Below, piece after piece: positions 17,390 to 18,435 of a DNA stretch of 18,435 nt. Below the pieces are notes generated by a model. The model did not search any database and was not told the DNA's origin. It saw only the letters and a list, made by a program, of their open reading frames with translations. The position numbers and the translations under genes were made by a program. Each line of letters begins with the position of its first letter. The stretch's first letter is position 1. The DNA comes from Geosiphon pyriformis (Eukaryota > Glomeromycota > Glomeromycetes > Archaeosporales > Geosiphonaceae): assembly GCA_016748015.1 (NCBI GenBank), contig JAAOMT010000665.1, forward strand, positions 312,421-330,855, in the 5' to 3' direction.

Positions 17390-18435
17390 AAAACAGTTAT
17401 TATATATCTGAAAAATTTTAATCAAAATCTGTGCCAAATACAAGCAATTGAAGCTAATTATTTTACAATATCATAAATCTTAAACCAATTCATTTATGGC
17501 TTATGTAGTAGTTTGCTATAACAAATATGCTTAATGTATCCAAATACTTTTTAAGATATAGTTATATATACCAAAAATTTTAAATTGGCAAAATTCAAAG
17601 CCAATTACATCCAAGCTATTAATTTAATAATAAATAGATTATCTAAATTAAATACCAAATTAAAACAATTTGGCAAAGCAATTAATTAGAAAATTGAAAG
17701 ATATTTAGCTAATAATTAAGTCATTTATTAGTTTTTTTAATGTTGTAATAATCAAAAAAACTCCAATTCCTTTCAAAATTAATTATATTTATTATCATTA
17801 TTGAATCAATTGTAACAACTAAAAACATGTAATTGTCATTACTATAGTAAATAAGACCATTTAAAAGCAGATTGCCACTCCAAATTTAATAATTTATGAT
17901 CAGAAAATCAATATTAAAATTCTGATTATAGATTTTAAATTCAAAACTATGTTTACAATTTGTCATTAGAACAATACTAATATTAGTTACCTTATATTCT
18001 AATAATATAACAATTAATATATTTACCTCCAATCTATATAACTCCACTATTAATAATCTATTAACCACTATAGCTATAAATAATTTATTAATTTTAACAA
18101 ATTCAAGTACTACTCCAAAATATTATGTCAATATTAACCAAAAATCCAAAGCCAAAAATTACTTACATATAACAGAACTGAAAATTAACAATATTAATGT
18201 ACTAACTAATCTTCAGTTTATCAAACCAGCCATCAGAATCATGTCAATAGAGTTTAGAAAGTAGGTACACCCAAAACCCAAATTTCCAGAACTATTTAAG
18301 TCTTTTAATTATTTTAAACAATACTTAATTCAACAACCCAGAATAACTAATACAACTACTTACTAACAATATTTTACCAATAATCATCACTGAAAATGAG
18401 TTACTTGTTACCATATTTTTTTTTAAATTAAAAAA
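17390..18435 (+). pseudogene. Third gag relic with degenerate zinc knuckle, into protease lead (cut by window end)
   Basis: It aligns with element A positions about 2600-3630. Shared stretches include IQAIEANYFTISQILNQFIY and LCSSLLQQI (about 17440-17530), then FKANYIQAINLIINRLSKLN and KLKQFGKAIN. The zinc knuckle (about 17828-17875) reads CHYYSK, a stop, DHLKADC: the second Cys is Tyr (TGT to TAT), but the His and last Cys remain. Near the end, YTQNPNFQNYLSLL (about 18265-18315) matches the protease lead of A. The frame is kept over long runs with many TAA/TAG stops. The element continues beyond the window. Confidence 0.75.

Noticed and set aside
17886-18068. 60-codon minus-strand frame
   Set aside because: Antisense of the third gag relic.
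1-18435. Transfer RNA, ribosomal RNA, envelope gene or bacterial operon signals
   Set aside because: No cloverleaf, rRNA core sequence, envelope-like ORF after pol or ribosome-binding-site-led gene series was found by eye.

Overview
This window looks like a transposon graveyard in a very AT-rich eukaryotic genome. No intact gene was found. My best guess at the organism is an arbuscular mycorrhizal fungus (Glomeromycotina, Rhizophagus-like). That guess rests on extreme AT content, A-rich coding strands, and relic Gypsy and LINE proteins that resemble repeat families I remember from those genomes. No database search was possible.

Region 1 (1-8052, about one third G+C in the stretch I counted). 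A LINE-type retrotransposon lies on the minus strand and keeps only its C-terminal part (RNase H, zinc motif, tail). It is split by an LTR retrotransposon (element A, 438-7010, plus strand). The two LINE halves (7011-8052 and 269-433) rejoin in frame across a 4-bp target duplication (ATAC/ATGC). Element A has two 814-bp LTRs with TGTTAC...GTAACA ends. Inside is one long decayed gag - aspartic protease - Cys-rich domain - dUTPase frame that runs straight into the 3' LTR. Reverse transcriptase, RNase H and integrase are absent. A minus-strand relic of an unidentified protein family (X) lies at the left edge.

Region 2 (8053-11690, extremely AT-rich, about 3-5% G+C in two lines counted). Most of it has no recognisable gene. 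It holds a pair of about 31-bp inverted repeats 0.75 kb apart, a possible foldback element, a second copy of X on the plus strand with three 22-codon repeats, a 20-bp minisatellite, and a minus-strand protein relic (Y).

Region 3 (11690-14530, minus strand). This is a complete but ruined Gypsy pol: reverse transcriptase, RNase H, integrase zinc finger, integrase core and C-terminal domain. Several catalytic aspartates have become asparagine.

Region 4 (14700-18435, plus strand). Element B, a relative of A, keeps a protease-to-Cys-rich fragment joined directly to an 836-bp LTR (15407-16242). After it comes a relic zinc-ribbon/dUTPase gene (16255-17145) that stays in one frame despite about 14 stops. 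Last is a third gag relic (17390-18435), cut by the window edge.

The unifying signal is decay dominated by C:G to T:A transitions. The two LTRs of A differ at about 78 sites by hand count, about 73 of them transitions. Stops and lost catalytic residues are nearly all explained by single transitions, while reading frames are mostly kept. This resembles repeat-directed cytosine deamination (RIP-like mutation or decay of methylated cytosines).
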